Shown: piece by piece, positions 31,958-43,549 of the stretch
Position numbering within the stretch: position 1 is the stretch's first letter
Layout: each line of letters starts with the position of its first letter
Source: Lasiosphaeria ovina
Lineage: Eukaryota; Ascomycota; Sordariomycetes; Sordariales; Lasiosphaeriaceae
Reading direction: 5' to 3'
DNA length: 64,000 bases
Assembly (NCBI GenBank): GCA_033439765.1
Contig: JAULSN010000008.1
Coordinates: forward strand, 2,294,001-2,358,000
Notes under the pieces: generated by a model
What the model was told of the DNA's origin: nothing
Databases searched by the model: none
What the model saw: the letters and a program-made list of their open reading frames with translations, nothing else
Made by a program: the position numbers and the translations under genes

Positions 31958-34900
31958 ATACTACTAAGCTATCTATGTTGAAGATTTCCAGACAGTCTTG
32001 ACTTAATTTCTGGTGGCCATTACCCACAACCTTTGTTTCTTATTTCTCGTGCATCTTGGTGAGGTACTGCCGCCAATCTCTCGAATATCCCCATTCAGGA
32101 GGCACTAAAGGTAAATAAGGGAAACGATAGCTGATATCGAATAATGTCTGGGCAGTCGACGAGGGCAATAAGTGGAAGAGTGTCAGTCCATGTCATGCTC
32201 TCGTCATTTTATTTCCGAGGCTAGGCCAATACTTCTACATTCGAGGCTTCCCCCGGATTCTTCTCTTAAACCTTGTCTAGACTGGCTTGATCTTTGCGGA
32301 TGCCGATGCCGTTGTGGATACGCAGAATATGTGGGCACTGTCACACGCGGTTGTGGTTCCTGGAGGAATGGGATATCCACCTTGACGACCCTGTCTGATG
32401 GTCTGTTTTTTCGATGATTCGATTCCTACCTTTCCCATCCCCCCCACAAACCCTTTCAAGATGCTGTGTTGTCCAAAGACTCACAAATCTCACTCTCGCA
32501 AAGCAAAGCTGCCTGCTAGGGAAGCCGGATTGCTCCAGACCCAACCAACAGCGCGTTTCCCCCCCCCAGTTTTGGCACGAATACATTAGCGGGGGCTAGC
32601 TACCTAGTAGCCACGTAGTTTGGCTTCCGTTTGGTCCCTTTGTGCTGCTACTACGGATACTGTACCATGCACGACTACATCAATGGATACAGGTTCTAAG
32701 GGCCAAGGCACTAACGCGGAGGGACTTGAGCGCTAGAGATAGCATTGAGTGCCTAAAATTCTAGTCAGTACATCCATACTAGGTACTCCGTAAGGGCAGG
32801 TTCTATACAAGAGAGTGTCAGACTTTTGGCCCGACCCGACCGAAAGTCGTGCCATGAGATGACATTGATATGATTGATCTTATGAATGGTTTCGATCAGA
32901 AATGGGTCAGAGTTACGGATACGCACTGGGACCAATGAAAAGGCCGAAACGGAAGGGAAATGTGGACCGGGACCATACTGAGCGGTCAAGTTCAGTTCCC
33001 ACGATGTTGCGGCTGCGCAAAGGGGGTGAAAGAAAATACACTGTCGTGAAAAGATGGGTTCACGCAGCAACCCGGGAATTAGAGCGCGCCAGAGCATTGC
33101 ATTTCTGTCATGATGGAATGGGCGAGCTCTGTTAAGAGCGAAGAGAAAAAAGAGCGAAGAGAAAACGGGCGAAGAAATGGGATACGGCGAACAGCCTTTT
33201 CGGACCGACTGTGGGGAGAGTTAGGGGTCTGAGACAGGATGGCGTCCATTGGGAGCCCCGGCTCGTCCACTCCGCATTCCAAGCGAACCCGGTCAACCCC
33301 AGCTTTCCGCCTATGAAGTTGCGGCGTTTTTGCGTTGGGGTATTTTTGGGTCCGTCTTATCACAAAAACGGAGGATAGTGGACGGTGGACGGTGGACGGC
33401 AGACGGCAGACGGCCGGCTCACATCGCCTGCCAGTCTCGAGCCAGTGTCACCGTGACGAGGTGGCGGCGGCTTTGCCTTTCACCTCCGAGAGGGGTCGTG
33501 GCGGTTCAGGCCACACCGCCACGACAACCCGATGACCTGCTAAGTTCCGAGTGGGAAAGATGGGGTAAAGTGATGAGTAATACCTACCACGTTCTCAGGA
33601 TGTTACCGGGCTTGACTTTGAGTTTATTGCCCCTGGCTCGACCCGTCAATTCGGATGGGCTTATGTGTGCCCAAACTCAATTGCGGTCGACTGAGAACTC
33701 CCAAGAAAACCGGTGGGACATTTCTGTGAGGGAGGCGGGCTCTGGGACTTGGGCGGGTGGGAGTGAGCTGAGCTAATAAGCCAAGCCGCCGCTAGGCGTG
33801 CCAAAGTATTTCAAGGAGCAGGATCTGCCCACTGGCGGATTTGCTTGCATGACGCTCGGTGACAGCGTTTGGGCTTCTCACCCGCCAACCTGCCCGACTA
33901 CTTAAGACGGCATGAAACAGAGCAAGCCACTACTCACGGGGATGGTACTGACAGGGAAACAAACTACGCAAATAACTTCATAAATTTAGGTAGCTAAGAC
34001 AATACCCAGCTGGCAAGGTTCAGCTCATGTTTGGGTTCGTTTCCCGAGATGAACTCAGTTGTGTCTCGCATGAACCGGTGTGGACTTTGGAGATTTCTTG
34101 TGGGACAATGCGACGAGGCAAGTCCCGGCAGCAGGACTGGACCGAAATGGCCTCATGCGTCCCATGATTTGGGGTGCTCCTTTGTGAGAGCTGACTGCCC
34201 AGTCCGGAATTCGGGGTTTAAACGGTGGACAAGCCATGACAGTTTTTCTACACGTGTACTAACCAACTGCCCGTCTACCTGAGGTAGGTATTTGCGTGCC
34301 TCAGAGGCTTAGCTCGTGAGGACAGGCAACACAAAGCTGCAGGTGTTGACTAACAGAACCCTTTTGCCCTCAAATTTTCGGAGTCAATACCGGAGTAGCG
34401 AGAGCCGGGACACGAGTGAACACATTTCATTTGGCTGAAACCAATAAGGCGATGTTGACCCGCAACGGGGGAATGTTACTTTTCGACCCTTTGGTCTGGG
34501 CCCGGCGATGTCTCAAGAGCCTCAACGTCGATCTGCGCGTTGCACGCGGTGCTGAATACACCTGGGCTTTCATGATATTGCGCCCGTCATGCCACAGTGA
34601 CCAACTGCGCGGGAGTCTTGCGCCGCTGAATGCCCATTTAGCCCCTATAGGCAGCAAAGATGGCGCTCTCCGATGACAAAAATCCGTGTGGCCTCCTGGA
34701 CTTGTTCCCCAGAAGGGGAACTGTCAGCTTTACGAAGCCCCAGGGCTGCTGGATCAGCAAGCCAGGACCAATGGTGGTACGTAGAGGTGCTTTGCTCAGC
34801 CATCTTTTATCGGTCTGCGGCGTTTGTGTAATAGAGTCTGTGTGGTGGGGTGTGCACAGGAATAATGTGGCCACAGCCCGCGAGAGGGCGACAAGATTAC

Positions 34901-35800
34901 CCTATCATGCGCAAGGGATACGCCCGACGGCGGGAGGCTCAGGCTCAGCGAGGTTGATGCCAGAGCTGCCTGCCAGGCGATATGATATGGATAACGGCGC
35001 CAAATCACGCTGGTCAAGCGCAACCCGAAGAGCTTTCAGCTGTTCGAGAGACATTTGGCGCTCTCAAGCTGGCCTCTCCGGCCCGTTATCCAAGGCGCGC
35101 AACTAAATTCCGCTCAAGGCCAAGCCCAGCCAGCTGTCAGCGAATCCCTTCGGTGGAAACCATCAACCCTGCAAACGGGGTCCCGTTTCTCCTTCCCTTT
35201 TCGAATACCCAGCCCACTTGCCCACCAAGCCGGTCCCGCCCCCATCCCATCTCCTCATTTCTCCGTGCCTTTGCCCAGTCCCAAGTCGATCCTCGCCTTT
35301 TCTGCGACCTTTTCCTCTGTTCTCCCGCTGCACCTGCCGCCCATCGCATTGTCCCGTCTCGCGCTTTCGTCGGACGACGGCAAAAACCTCACCTCACGAC
35401 AACGTCCTGCACAGAATCGAATCAGACGTCGCAAACGCCGGGGGATTGTACTCGGTCGCATCGCAGCAGCAACAGCAGCATCAGTGGTGGATTCTCACGA
35501 GGGACGGCCTGTTTTTCGCCTGCCAGCACCTGGCCCAAAGTCCGGAGAAGTGCCATCCCCACGCCCACCTTGTGCAACGGCCCGATTCAACCCCAGACTG
35601 CGTTGAATTGACTTTCTGGAGTCTCCACGATCGCGCATCGTCGCCCCATACCTATTCCGACGGTTGGGTATTCGTCTAAAAGGGCTGTGGATGTCGGCGT
35701 CGTGACACTGGCTCGCTGTCGCCGCGTCTGCGTCTATATTTCTGTCTGACGGGTCCACGGGTACCACGGTCACCGTCACGACGGTGAAGGGGTCGAAAAT
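31958..35800. other. 3.8 kb intergenic region, no convincing gene
   Basis: Both strands have only short or overlapping frames without domain motifs; the longest, 33249-33776 on +, is compositionally like its surroundings. Landmarks are a C-run at about 32560, a period-7 tandem (GTGGACG, GCAGACG) at 33378-33414, and the palindrome TACCTGAGGTA at 34276-34286. A pyrimidine-rich stretch over 35160-35400 probably forms the long leader of the downstream Zn2Cys6 regulator. Regulators of this kind often have long leaders and upstream open frames. Confidence 0.45.
33378..33414. repeat. period-7 short tandem repeat
   Basis: Three GTGGACG units followed by two GCAGACG units and a partial. It is non-coding, in the long spacer upstream of the regulator gene. 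Confidence 0.8.
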
Positions 35801-38066
35801 ATGACGACGGCCGTGAAGCGGGCGTGCGACGCCTGCCACCGCCGCAAAGTCAAATGCGACGGGATCAATCCGTGCCGCAATTGCTCGGCCTCTCAACTAT
35901 CCTGCACCTACAATGCGATTCCCCAGAAGAAGGGTCCCAAGGGCTCGCGCGCCAAGGTCATCAGCGAACTCCGCGAGAAACAGGGTCAGAATAGCCTCTC
36001 AAACCGGGTGCACAACCGCATAAATGGCATCGGCAGTCCTCCCTGCAGCCCGACGCTGGCTCCCACTCCGGGACTGCTCGCGAGCGACATGGTCAAAGAC
36101 TGCGTCGACTTCTTCTTCGCCCACATGTATCCGACGATGCCTATCCTGCACCGCCAGCGCCTCGAGCAACAGGCCATGTACATGGACCAGAGTCTCGATA
36201 CCTACTGCCTACTCACGTCGCTGTGTGCGTTCGTCCTGCTTCAGCCGGGCATGTCAATACCCGGCGGTGACCCCTACAGCATCGAGATGGGAGCCAATAT
36301 TGTGTCGAGCACATTGTTGATGGAGGAGACAATTCGCGTCCGTAAGGGCTACGACTACCTGGATTCCCCAACTCTTAATAGCCTGTGCACGAGCTACTTC
36401 TTGTTTGGGTGCTTCTTCGGTCTCGACTTGCACGACAAAGCATGGTTTCATCTGCGCGAGGCCACGACATTGGCGCACATGATCGGAATGAACGACGAAG
36501 GCACATACCTGCAGTACGACCCCATCGAGCAATCGAGACGCAGGCGCCTGTACTGGTTGCTTTTCGTTACGGAAAGGTGAGTTATTATACCCCCCATTTA
36601 CCCTGCATCACATTGCTTCTGGATACTGACTGTCATTTCTCAGAGCCTACGCTTTGCAGCGCCAGCGTCCCCTGACCCTCGATGCAAACATCAATCTTCC
36701 GACCGCCGATGACGATCATACCGATCCTCTTTCTCACCAGTTGAGCAACTTTATCAGTCAAGTGAATTTATTCCGACCATACGACGAAGTCTTGGTTCCA
36801 CTGTGGAATAAGACACGAAAGGAGTGCTCTCCTTCATACCTGTCGGCTCTGCAGAAGCAGCTTCCAGAGACGCCCGCACATTCGAGCAACGCACAAGCAC
36901 AACTCTCGGAGCTGCAGATAAACCAAACCTGGCTCAAGAATACAGCATGGCAGTTGAGCGTAGCAAGCGGCAATGGAAACGATGCTCCATACCCATACCC
37001 CATGGACATCACCCGCGACTTGCTCCCTATGGTTTCCCACATCCCAGGAAACCTGGGCCTACACGGTCTTAGCTTGGTCGAGAAACTCCTCAGCGTCACC
37101 TGTTCTTTGAGCGAAGTTTTGGCGCTGAAGCCAGCTTCGAGGGTCTCTATCGACGTAGGGCCTCGCGAGCACCTCCACCAGATCATGGCTGTCGTCACGG
37201 CCCTTCGTACCGGCGACTATTCCTATCTTCCACTGCTGCTCAGCAAGGTCCATGACGCCCTTCCAAGACTGGCAAGCCCGATGCTCCAGAATGCACCGGA
37301 GAGCACAGCCTGCAGTATTGACATTGACATCTTTGATGGATTTGGAACTGCTGGTATGGCACAGCCTTCTGTCTTCTCGAATGACGATTATGACAACAAG
37401 TACGCTGTTTCGCGCATGGAAGACATGAGCACGGATTCTGGGAGTTCAAGTGGCGCCCCTCCCAGCAATAACGACATGAACTCTCCGTTTGCCAGCTCCC
37501 CTGCGATCATGTCTCCTGGCCTCGATCCGACGCACGGCTTGCCAGCGGACTACACCTCGATGCCCGAGATGGTGATAAGTCCAATGAGCCACGCGCCGCC
37601 TCCTATAGGCACCCATGGGGGTCTAAATGGCCAACAACCACATCACTCGCAATATTCACAGCAAACTCAACATCTACCACATGTGCAGCACTCGCACCAA
37701 CAGCATCCACAACGTGCACCGATATCTCCGTTTCAGAATCTTGGTTCCCAGATGCAGGGCCTGACCGGAGCAAATATCAACCCTCCACCGAACATATCTC
37801 TTCCATCACAAATGCGTCTCGGTCAAGGGCTAGGTGGTGAAATAGGCACTGGCATGGGCCAGTTGGGCCAGGCTGTCAACGGCAACAATATGATGGCAAG
37901 GCCTCAACCGCAACGCGCCAACAGCTTTGCTATGGGCCCACAACAGATCCGGACCGTGGGCGATTTTCACGCCATTCAACGAGCCAACTCGGATTTGAAC
38001 TCGATGGGCTCCATGAGGATAAACTCAATGGGGACCGAGCTCGACTTCAATACACTACCTAGGTAG
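35801..38066 (+). CDS. Zn2Cys6 transcription factor, carbohydrate-regulator type
   Basis: Exons 35801-36576 and 36644-38066 (67-base intron) give 732 residues. The N-terminal binuclear zinc cluster has Cys 9, 12, 19, 25, 28 and 35 in the C-x2-C-x6-C-x5-C-x2-C-x6-C pattern, and is followed by a basic linker (PQKKGPKGSRAK). Residues about 95-300 form the fungal-specific middle homology domain (FFAHMYPTMPILHRQRLEQ, EQSRRRRLYWLLFVTERAYALQ). The C-terminal 250 residues are Gln/His/Asn/Met-rich and probably an activation domain. From memory, the sequence around the zinc cluster and middle domain is close to the COL-26/BglR/AmyR-like regulators that control starch, maltose and glucose-responsive gene expression in Sordariomycetes. 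That name is an inference. The product is nuclear. Confidence 0.88.
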
Positions 38067-40915
38067 TAATGGTGGAACTGGTGGCGGAGTTTGGAAAGAG
38101 GGTGGTGTCGGTCCTCATATTCAACCCGTCGCCGCCTGACTCCTCTGAAGTCTACGTCACCCAATTCCGACGTATCACGCCGACTTCCTTTTTTCGAACC
38201 CAGCCAGTTCCAGGTGGCTGTAACAGCCTCGTCCATAAGTATTTTCCTTTGTCATAACTATAATCTCGCGTAGCGAGCCATGAGCATATTTACTGGAGCA
38301 ACTTCTTTCTCTATTTTCTTTATTTTTGTCGCATCTTTTTACGAATTTTCTTTAACCTCGCACCATTTCCGAGGGTCTCTTCGGATCTTTGCGGCCACTA
38401 GAGGCGGTCATTTTCATAATTGTCAAGGCGAACTTGGAGAGGTATTCTGGGGAAAAATACTGGTTTAATAGTGTGTTCGACATGATGTTGGCTAATATTT
38501 GGGAACTACCATGTTGTTTTTCGTTTGTATTTCGTCTTATGCTGGGTGGATAGTCGCAGCAATTTTTTTTTGCGTGGAGCAACGAATTCTTGGCATGGGG
38601 GCTTGCAAGAGCAATGCGAAGGAGCATTAGCAGAGTGATGGTAACTGGTAGAGCTGGCCAGTAGTATTGACTGTCATAGTACAAAGACAGTCTACAGAAA
38701 TATATGGATTAGCCTTAATGCTCGTCGGCTCCTTTCCCAAGTGACGCATTGGTAATATCCCCGAGGCAAGGAACAGATCAAGTAGTCGGCGAGACCAGTC
38801 TGGGCCGAAGTCCTTCGGTGAGGAGCCCACGTATGACAAACAGCGATGGTCAGTCCCGTCGTCGTCAAACGAACCCGGAAGTCGGAGACGCAAAAGGCTG
38901 TCGAAGAAGATTGCAGCTTGAACATTAGGACTATTTCAGAGAGAAAAGAGGGCGATTTCCATCTCAATAAGCAGCGGTGCAGGCACGAGTATCCACAGAC
39001 TTCAAAGTTGACAGCTAATGCGCCTCACAGGTGGCCTTGTCGAACAGCAATGTCCCTACCTTAAGCATGTCGAATGCAACGGAAATGCCACTAACAACTG
39101 CACAATGCGGCGTGTAGATTGGAATTGGGGCTTGATACGCCCCAGTTGGGCTTGGAAGCAGAGCGACGGCCAGAGAGAAAAGGGGCACCCTCTTGGATGG
39201 GTGTGTATTCCGTACCCAGAAAATGTTGCACCAATGGTCTTTCCCTCCTCCCTTTTCTTTTCCCGCCCACCCTCTGCTCTGGACCGTTGGCCACGGGCAC
39301 ATGGCGGATTGGGTACGGGTAATAGACTGGCAAAGAGGCAGCGTGGGTAAATTTTACTGTGTACAGTCACCTAGGTACCCGACCCTAGGAAGGAGAGACC
39401 GGGTACCGGCCGGACACCGGGTCGATCCGTGGCGCAGCTCAGGACGGGGCATAGCTACTGATAGTAGTTACACGCTACACGCACATCAGCGGACACATCA
39501 GTTGCACGATGCGGGCTGGCCGAGAAGGTCGAAGCAAAAGAGGCATGGAGAGTTTGGTGCTTAGGAGAGGAGAGGTGAGGAAGGTTCAACCTCCTCTGTA
39601 GCTGAGGTAGGTCCGGGTTCCCCACAGATCGTCCCGGCTGTAGAACTAAGTTAAAATGCCTAGCCTTCCCGCCTCACCCTCAACTCCCCTGCTTGGCCCG
39701 TTTTGCTTTTTTGCATTGACACCGGAATTAAAAAACACAGCAACACAAGGTTTCGTGTCGACGAACACACACGACCCCCTCTTTTGCTCGTTTCCTTGCT
39801 GTGCTGCATGCTGTGTGCCTGGAACCTAGAGGAAAACTTCGGACGCCCAGAGAGGGACGGCTGCAACTCCGCTGGATGTATGTGCGACTGACACGCGTGG
39901 CACTCTCGCAAGCAAGCACACACGGGCGCGCGCGCACTCACACACATACGGAGTATCACAGCCTGAGCCTGCCTGGCCTATTGCACGGGGCAGTGACAAT
40001 GATTTGCACAGGACAGCACGGCGGGGATGAAATGATAGGCAAGAAGGGAGGGAGATAGGGGCTGAGCCGCCGAGTGATCGGACGCCGCCCACGGGATTCC
40101 CCCACAACTTCTTCCCCGCGGTGGTAAACAAGCATGAACCTACACGGCCTGCGTCGCGCAAGTAAAGACGACCTTCGCTGCGTCATGCCGTGGCCGTTGC
40201 AGGCGTGGCATGAATACACGGATACGTACGGTGTGCACCCGAAAGACGTTGTTGGTGAACAAACCTCCAAGCCAAGCAATCGGGGAGAATAGACGGGCCA
40301 CCTCCCTCACCGGGCCGAGTCTTTTTGCTTCAACCTGGCTTTTCCCCTCTGCATAGCTTCGGTGATTAAGTATTCTGGCGTCGGCAATGCTAACTGGCGA
40401 TCTCGGAAAAGAAGGCACAGCTCGACAGAGTTCGACGGACTCGAAGTCTCTTTCTCGGATGACGACTCCCCGAAAAAAGGGGTCCAACAGGCCAATTTCA
40501 TCAATCCTCCAGGCCTAGCAATAGGGAACATCGGCAAGTCGTAGAGACCGCTGCCCGAGGAAAGGGGTATAAGTATGTTGCTCGATAGCTAGCTTGATAG
40601 GGGGAGCATCTCAAGCCACCAGACACGACATTTTGGCCTGATCTCGACAAACGCCATACTTCCAGCCAACAAGACGTTGGCGTTTGCCTCATTGCCCGTT
40701 CCAACAACACCAAAGAACCCCTTCCCTCTTCACCCCCCACCCTTTCAGCCCCCCGGCTCTTTTGTGTCCCGTGTCTGTTACCAGTAAGCACTTACCCTTT
40801 CACCCCACCGTCTCCGTTGACATCCATCTTTGGGTCAGTCTATATTTATACATACCTCCAGACTTATACATATATATACCCAAACCACCACCGCTACTAT
40901 CCACCGCTAGTCAAC
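38067..40915. other. 2.8 kb intergenic region
   Basis: No gene supported. Short T-rich runs near 38560; a CG/CA simple repeat near 39925-39950; and several GGTACC/CCTAGG-type motifs at 39365-39425. The final 250 bases are CT/CA-rich with TATATATA (about 40870), a likely promoter for the small gene at 40916. Confidence 0.4.
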
Positions 40916-41671
40916 ATGGACGCCACCTCTCCCACTCCAGTTGCCACCTACGGCCGCGACCCCAAGATTGCTCACTCTGTTCACGAGAAGCTTCTGCCCG
41001 ACTACGAAGGTACGTTTGCGCTTTCTGTCCTGTCACATGGTGCTACATCTACGCATGTCAACAAAGACTCCTTCCACCTGGCTCTCTCTCTCTCTCTCTC
41101 CTGCGAGTATTGCCAGAGCTCAGGTGGCTCCTATTCACAATAACTCAGCACGCTGGCATGATATGGCTCATATGCCTATACACACACACACACACTCCTA
41201 CCCACCTCAGCTGATGTAGACAACACCATGATACTCTTACACACATGTACACCCCCACACATATACACACACACACCCACACACCCTCATGAACACACAC
41301 AAACACAGACTAACCACCGCAAACACCTAGTGGTCCACGCCTGCTTCGACATCGACTCCGCGCTGAGCGAGCTGCCCGCCATCTGCGCCGGCGAGCTCGA
41401 GACGACGCCGTCGTCGGGGGTGGGGGCCAACAGCACCGAGGCCGAGGCGAGCAAGCGGCGGGCGCCCGTGGCCATCTTCTTCGGCGGGGCGGGCATCCCC
41501 GAGGACGAGTTCGAGCGCATCACGGCAGCGGTGCGCGAGCGCGCTCCCGGCGTGCACTTTGTGCGCGTGCAGAAGCGCGATGTCCTGGCCGCGGGCTCCT
41601 TTGGGCCCAACCCGGACGTCATTGCCAAGATCTACCGCAAGAAGATGGCTGCCCTGGCCGCCAAGGCTTGA
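40916..41671 (+). CDS. conserved small protein of unknown function
   Basis: Exon 1 40916-41009 and exon 2 41331-41671 give 144 residues. The 321-base intron is the longest in the window and is filled with CT and CA microsatellites. The join GAA-G|TG keeps phase and yields YEVVHACFDIDSALSELP. The N-terminus (YGRDPKIAHSVHEKLLPDYE) and the C-terminal half (AIFFGGAGIPEDEFERIT, VRVQKRDVLAAGSFGPNPD) read as a compact alpha/beta fold of the kind seen in nucleotide- or cofactor-binding proteins, but no catalytic motif stands out. I recall similar unannotated proteins in other Sordariomycetes. No signal peptide is visible, so it is probably cytosolic. Confidence 0.75.
41010..41330 (+). repeat. microsatellite-rich intron (CT and CA tracts)
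   Basis: Within the intron of the small conserved gene: a pure CT tract at about 41082-41100, then two CA-rich tracts at about 41182-41193 and 41240-41310. Length variation at these tracts would alter intron length without changing the protein. Confidence 0.75.
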
Positions 41672-41801
41672 TGGGGCTGCTTGCTCTGGCTCGGGTGGTG
41701 CCGGTACTGGTGCGGGAACCGGGTGGTGTCGTTTTCGCGTTGGCTTGTCTACTTTTGCCACTGGAGGTGAAGGAGGAGGAGGAGGTGGAGGCGGAGGCGG
41801 G

Positions 41802-42206
41802 ATGGTGAGGATGCGGAGCAGGATGACGAGGAGGAGGAGAACTGGGGCGTGGCGGCCAGCAGATCATCTTCGCGGGGGCTACGGCCTCATTGTCGACTCG
41901 GACATGGATCACCTCTTTGACGGAAGCCACCACCACGGCGACGGCGACAACAACAACAACCAACAGCCACCGCTCTGGAACGCCACTCATGTAGCGGGCA
42001 AGGGCGAGAGAACATGGCTCGACTCGGTCATGGTCAAGCTCGGTGCCATCGCGAACCTCTACCTACCTGTTGCGGACCTGGACGTGCTGGGCGAGCTGGA
42101 TGCCAGGAACAAGGCGTCCGTGTCAATGCCGTGGGGCAGGGGAGGTGTCTACTACAAGGACCATGTCGGAGATGACGATGACGGCTTAGCTCTTGATGAC
42201 TTATGA
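41802..42206 (+). other. possible extra coding frame 3' of the small gene
   Basis: A 134-codon frame beginning ATGGTGAGG just after a Gly-rich repeat (GGAGG units). It ends at 42206 and overlaps what should be the 3' untranslated region. Its second half is not repeat-driven (ERTWLDSVMVKLGAIANLY, DVLGELDARNKASV) and has an acidic C-terminus. It may be a separate small gene, an alternative last exon, or chance. I know no homologue. Confidence 0.3.
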
Positions 42207-43549
42207 TACGAACGAACGGGATGTTTGCTTTTTTTCTTAGTGTTTGATGGAACGATTGAGACTGAACTCGAGACCGCTAGTGTTGTTGTTTGACTTTAGT
42301 TGTTTAGTCTATTAGTTGAACGTTTACTCAAACTTTCCGTATCTATTTGAAGATCTGCTCCGAAACCTGCTTGTTACCCATTGCTTTTCACAGGCAAGCG
42401 TATTCACATCTCATACCACATCACGGCAGGCAAGTTGACTTGATTTTATGGAAAGGAGAAACCAGTTCCCCCAATGGTTTACCAAACTACCTCCTAGAGA
42501 CAGTCACGCCGTCTGCGTCTAAGGTTGCTGTGTCTAAGTACCATGAATCCAACAGAAATTAAAACAATACACACGCATACACACTGCCTGGAAGCCAAAA
42601 GCCCGCCACTCAAAATACAAAATGTCCGCTACAGAAATACGTTCGGTAGCGTAATATGCACAAGATGATGATGTTCCCGCTATCGGCCAGCAAGCATACC
42701 ATGCATTCCAATCGCTTCATGTCCTCTCTCTTCATATGTCTCTCGGAACCCATATCCCGGCCCCGGCCCCGGCCCCGGCCCCTGAGGAGGACAGACGGAC
42801 CATCGGCGGCCCGATTTCTAGAGCGTCATCCGTTACTCTCTCCCAGGGTAAGCAAAGATAATCCCCTCCCCGTCTTTGGAAACTAGAAACGACCCATATA
42901 TGTGCTGCCAGGTTACGCGACAGTGAATTTCGATGTCTCAGGAGTCGGGTTAGCGTAGCCGAGAAACGCAGTGCATCTATCCACAGGAGCAAGTCGAGAC
43001 GTCATGCATGATACGTGAGGTACGTGAGCGTGAAGGTGAGGGAAGAAGTGAAGATTTCGACCCTGAGAGTGGACCAAGAACCGACATCAAGAAGGCAAAA
43101 AAACAAAACATATAAGAGAGAACAGAAACAGCGATATATTCCTACATGTTCCGCACCCCAACCGTTTCTCATCCGTCCCAACCTTTCCTAGGCACCGGCA
43201 GCTGGTACCAGTCGGCCGGCACAGGGAAAGGCCGTGCACAAAAGAGGCTGTGAAAAAAGGGAGAAGAAAAGAAAAGTCAAACACAACAGCTCGCGCCCTT
43301 TCTCGCCCACACATTGAGTATTTCCTTTTTTTTTTGAGCCCGCCATATATCTCCTCGTTCACGCTCTCAAAACCACCCAGACATGTAACCGCTCACGAGG
43401 CCGGGGAACGCATCAAAATGGATGCGACCCCGGCGCGAACCAACCCAGTTCAATGTACTTTCAAATCCAGAACACCTTGTGACCTTTGCCGCCTTCCAAA
43501 CGCAAAACCAACCTGCCCAGAGGAGATTGTCGCTATCGATAAGAGATAA
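42207..43549. other. intergenic between convergent genes
   Basis: No gene seen. A CCCCGG tandem (about 42758-42782) and short A/T runs are present. It presumably contains the two 3' untranslated regions. Confidence 0.4.

Noticed and set aside
33249..33776. 175-codon plus-strand frame in the long spacer
   Set aside because: It contains the period-7 repeat translated as low complexity, has no motif, and its composition matches flanking non-coding DNA.
35055..35679. Overlapping open frames in the leader of the Zn2Cys6 regulator
   Set aside because: Three frames are open at once in a C/T-rich tract and translate to Pro/Ser-rich strings. Best read as a long pyrimidine-rich leader.
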